A DNA stretch of 64,000 bases. Origin: Sulfurospirillum sp001602955. Lineage in GTDB: Bacteria > Campylobacterota > Campylobacteria > Campylobacterales > Sulfurospirillaceae. The notes under the pieces were generated by a model. It was given only the letters and a program-made list of their open reading frames with translations, had not been told where the DNA came from and ran no database searches. The translations under genes were made by a program, and so were the position numbers. Numbering within the stretch: position 1 is the stretch's first letter; the number at the start of each line of letters is the position of its first letter. Positions 62,165 through 64,000 of the stretch are shown piece after piece. The stretch spans positions 62,001 to 126,000 of the forward strand of contig LVAC01000011.1 of the NCBI GenBank assembly GCA_001602955.1, in the 5' to 3' direction.

Positions 62165-62950
62165 TTAAAAGAGCACCGTCTCGTACTCTTTCAAGTCCAT
62201 AAAAAGCGTTTGATCTAAATGCGGACGATGGAGCAAAAGCTTCACGACTTCCGCACTTTGCAATGCTGCCGCACACGCAACGGTAAACGAAAGATTGCCC
62301 AGCAGCGTTTCTGCACCTTTGCCCTCTGTCGGATAGAGCTCTTCCAAACATCGGTTGGTTGAACACTCTAAAGTCATACCCGCAATAGCGGCGTGCACAA
62401 AAGGCATATGACGTTCATACGTCCATCGCGCCAACACTTTTTTAAACGTCGGGTCGTCCAAAGCATCGACCGTTACATGAACCGTTTCTAAAAGGGTACT
62501 ATGGCGTTCTAACGAAAAAAATTCGGGATACGCACTGACATGTAAAGAGGGATTGATCTGCATTAACCGTTCGGCGAGTACTTGAGCTTTATTTTTTCCG
62601 AGCGTTTGTACGGTTGCCCCGATTTGACGATTGAGGTTGTGTTCCTCAAAAACGTCACCGTCAAATAAGTGGATGTTTCCCACGCCGATACGCGTTAACA
62701 ATTCGGCGACAAATCCGCCCAGCCCTCCGCATCCCACGATCAGAACGTTGGATTGAAGCAGCGTTAATTGTTCTTGCACGCACAGACTCTTAACGTTTCG
62801 TTTGTAGCGAAGCGGCATTATACCCTCGTTCATGGCTACGATTTCGACATCGCGAAAACTCATACCGTACTCTTTTGCCGCTTTGAGCGTCATCGCCAAG
62901 GGTAAAAAACCCTCTTCTTGGTTCACATGTAAAAAATCTAAGAGTTCCAT
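62165..62950 (-). CDS. MoeB/ThiF/HesA-like E1 adenylyltransferase
   Basis: A 261-residue E1-like enzyme. The ATP-binding NVLIVGCGGLGGFVAELLTR is followed by LFDGDVFEEHNLNRQIGA, and the arginine finger and DALDD segment are present. The ~60-residue N-terminal extension is not part of MoeB. The CxxC zinc motifs of MoeB are not evident. It is last in the AOR operon with two MoaD-like proteins, so it probably adenylates one of their C-termini for pterin dithiolene synthesis. Confidence 0.85.
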   Translation of the reverse strand: MELLDFLHVNQEEGFLPLAMTLKAAKEYGMSFRDVEIVAMNEGIMPLRYKRNVKSLCVQEQLTLLQSNVLIVGCGGLGGFVAELLTRIGVGNIHLFDGDVFEEHNLNRQIGATVQTLGKNKAQVLAERLMQINPSLHVSAYPEFFSLERHSTLLETVHVTVDALDDPTFKKVLARWTYERHMPFVHAAIAGMTLECSTNRCLEELYPTEGKGAETLLGNLSFTVACAAALQSAEVVKLLLHRPHLDQTLFMDLKEYETVLF

Positions 62951-62978
62951 AGTTCCTCTTTGGTGTCTATAGGGTATC

Positions 62979-63266
62979 TTAAGCGCCTGAGGCGTCCTTA
63001 ATGCCTAACATCAGCCGATACGACCCCGGTGTGCCGGGCGGGAGTAAGGCAACGCGATCGTTATCCTTTAAGAGTGTCTCTTTAGGCATAACGACGCGAT
63101 TGATAAAAACCGCTTCGACCTCTTCGGGTTTGAGTCCTAAGGTCGCGATGAGCGTATGCACGTCGCACGGCGGCGTAATTTCCATCGGCGCTTCAATAGG
63201 TTCAATACCTTGAAGGCGTAACGTATCGCGCAAAAAGGAGAAAGCATTCAAGATAATACGCATCAT
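62979..63266 (-). CDS. MoaD/ThiS-like beta-grasp protein without terminal Gly-Gly
   Basis: A 95-residue ubiquitin-like protein (MMRIILNAFSFLRDTLRLQG; VEAVFINRVVMPKETLLKDN). Near the end it has LPPGTPGSYRLMLGI and then finishes DASGA rather than GG. It resembles MoaD-like proteins encoded beside aldehyde oxidoreductases. Without the Gly-Gly tail it may not accept sulfur unless processed. It overlaps the first MoaD-like gene by 4 bp. Confidence 0.78.
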   Translation of the reverse strand: MMRIILNAFSFLRDTLRLQGIEPIEAPMEITPPCDVHTLIATLGLKPEEVEAVFINRVVMPKETLLKDNDRVALLPPGTPGSYRLMLGIKDASGA

Positions 63267-63490
63267 CCTCCGCCTATTTTAGGGAAAAGTGCGATTTCGT
63301 CCGCCTCACGTAAAACATACTCGGGCGATACGTGCCTACCGTTAACCATCAATACGCCTAAAGGAGAAGTTTTTTCAAGCTCCAAAGAAGCAATGATCTT
63401 GGCGGCGGTTGTGCCGAGGGGAAAATCCCCCTCTTGCACTTTAAATCGTCCTTCTCGGTAATGCGCAAAGAGTTTAACGACGATGCGCAT
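63263..63490 (-). CDS. MoaD-like sulfur carrier protein
   Basis: A 75-residue beta-grasp protein starting MRIVVKLFAHYREGRF and ending EIALFPKIGGG, with the C-terminal Gly-Gly required for adenylation and thiocarboxylation. It starts one base into the AOR stop region and heads the cofactor genes of the operon. It probably provides sulfur for tungstopterin synthesis alongside the MoeB-like enzyme. Confidence 0.85.
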   Translation of the reverse strand: MRIVVKLFAHYREGRFKVQEGDFPLGTTAAKIIASLELEKTSPLGVLMVNGRHVSPEYVLREADEIALFPKIGGG

Positions 63491-64000
63491 TAAAAATTCC
63501 AGAACTCGTCGATCTCTTCACCCGTAAAATCCCATGTAACGTTGTGAGGAGGCAAGGTCTCGTATTTCATAAATTCCGGTAAACGATCGTCCGCTTTACC
63601 GAATCCCGCTTTGATGTTAAACTCATGCTCTTTTTTGAGAATAGTTTTACCCAAATTCATCACGTCGTCGATCGTCAAAGCACAACCGAAACGTGCATTG
63701 ATCATATCGATCAACGAAGGTAAACATTTAGCGTCATCAAGCGCGGCAAAAGCGACGAAGATACACATACCCGTACTATCGACCGCCGCGGAAGCGATTT
63801 GGAGATTACGCGCAAGTTCGACTTGACCCTCTTTTTTGAGCGGATCGACATGTCCGCCGCTGTTGAGGATGTTGGTTGCCACCGCATAACCCGCCGTGTG
63901 ATCGGCACCCATCGGCGTCGTCGCATACGTAATGCCTTGACCTTTAACCGCTCTTGGTTCGTACGCCGGAATACCTTGACCTTTCACGGTCGGAACTCTG
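63490..64000 (-). CDS. Aldehyde:ferredoxin oxidoreductase (tungsten), C-terminal part; continues past window
   Basis: About 170 C-terminal residues are visible and the frame is open to the window edge. VKGQGIPAYEPRAVKGQGI, YATTPMGADHTAGYAV, DSTGMCIFVAFA with a cluster-type cysteine, and GKTILKKEHEFNIKAGFG match the C-terminal domain of AOR-family tungstoenzymes. The enzyme interconverts aldehydes and acids with ferredoxin. The GTG at 63987 is not the real start. It is followed with no gap by two MoaD-like genes and a MoeB-like gene. Confidence 0.9.
   Translation of the reverse strand, partial: RVPTVKGQGIPAYEPRAVKGQGITYATTPMGADHTAGYAVATNILNSGGHVDPLKKEGQVELARNLQIASAAVDSTGMCIFVAFAALDDAKCLPSLIDMINARFGCALTIDDVMNLGKTILKKEHEFNIKAGFGKADDRLPEFMKYETLPPHNVTWDFTGEEIDEFWNF

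Noticed and set aside
1..64000. CRISPR arrays, tRNA, rRNA, prophage or integrase genes
   Set aside because: No regularly spaced repeats, no recognisable tRNA or rRNA sequence and no phage or integrase proteins were seen on either strand.

Overview
The window looks like chromosome of a Campylobacterota (Epsilonproteobacteria) member, most likely Sulfurospirillum or a close relative. The call rests on gene content: a Cj0264c/Cj0265c-type S-/N-oxide reductase pair, a selenocysteine formate dehydrogenase locus arranged as in Campylobacter, a Sec-exported nitrous oxide reductase with a C-terminal haem domain, several c-di-GMP proteins, and a nitrogen-fixation region with its own rpoN. No 16S or other marker is present, so the genus is an inference. 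The palindrome ACATGT, often as TTTACATGTAAA, recurs across the window.

Layout. 1-5.6 kb: TorC/TorA-like N-/S-oxide respiration and a dCache chemoreceptor. 5.5-7.2 kb: an AT-rich scar with a MntA/HepT toxin-antitoxin pair, flanked by a duplicated copy of the chemoreceptor 3' end and by a 93-bp MITE-like palindromic element. 7.2-24.6 kb: mixed housekeeping and accessory genes: GNAT enzymes, a D-amino-acid transaminase-like enzyme, a diguanylate cyclase, an amino acid permease, DinJ/YafQ and VapBC-type toxin-antitoxins, YgjP and CHAD proteins, a MotA/MotB-like motor pair outside any flagellar context, a GGDEF-EAL sensor and a class D beta-lactamase.

24.6-46.2 kb: a nif region in five transcription units. 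Minus strand: rpoN-nifQ-(GNAT); nifX-DUF269-nifF-nifW-nifZ-two ferredoxin-like genes; nifE-nifN-a tandem-sensor/CheW protein. Plus strand: ferredoxin-nifX-like-flavodiiron protein; nifB-nifV-a small Cys protein-an LRR protein, followed by a uracil-DNA glycosylase and a lipoprotein. GG-N10-GC sigma-54 promoter matches precede nifB and both divergent units at nifE; a weaker match precedes nifX. The nifE intergenic holds a perfect 19-bp inverted repeat whose two arms are each a promoter match, firing in opposite directions. nifHDK and nifA are not in the window.

46.7-50.7 kb: nosZ and a membrane c-type cytochrome, without the usual nosDFYL accessory genes. 51.3-64 kb: a molybdenum/tungsten block: lipocalin, WtpABC oxyanion transporter, ModE-like regulator, FdhD, FdhCBA (UGA read as Sec at residue 187 of FdhA), a small Tat protein and a TorD-family chaperone, then an aldehyde:ferredoxin oxidoreductase (cut by the window end) with two MoaD/ThiS-like proteins and a MoeB/ThiF-like E1 enzyme. 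The metal and cofactor supply genes (WtpABC, ModE, FdhD, MoaD/MoeB, NifQ) sit close to their likely clients (FDH, AOR, nitrogenase).
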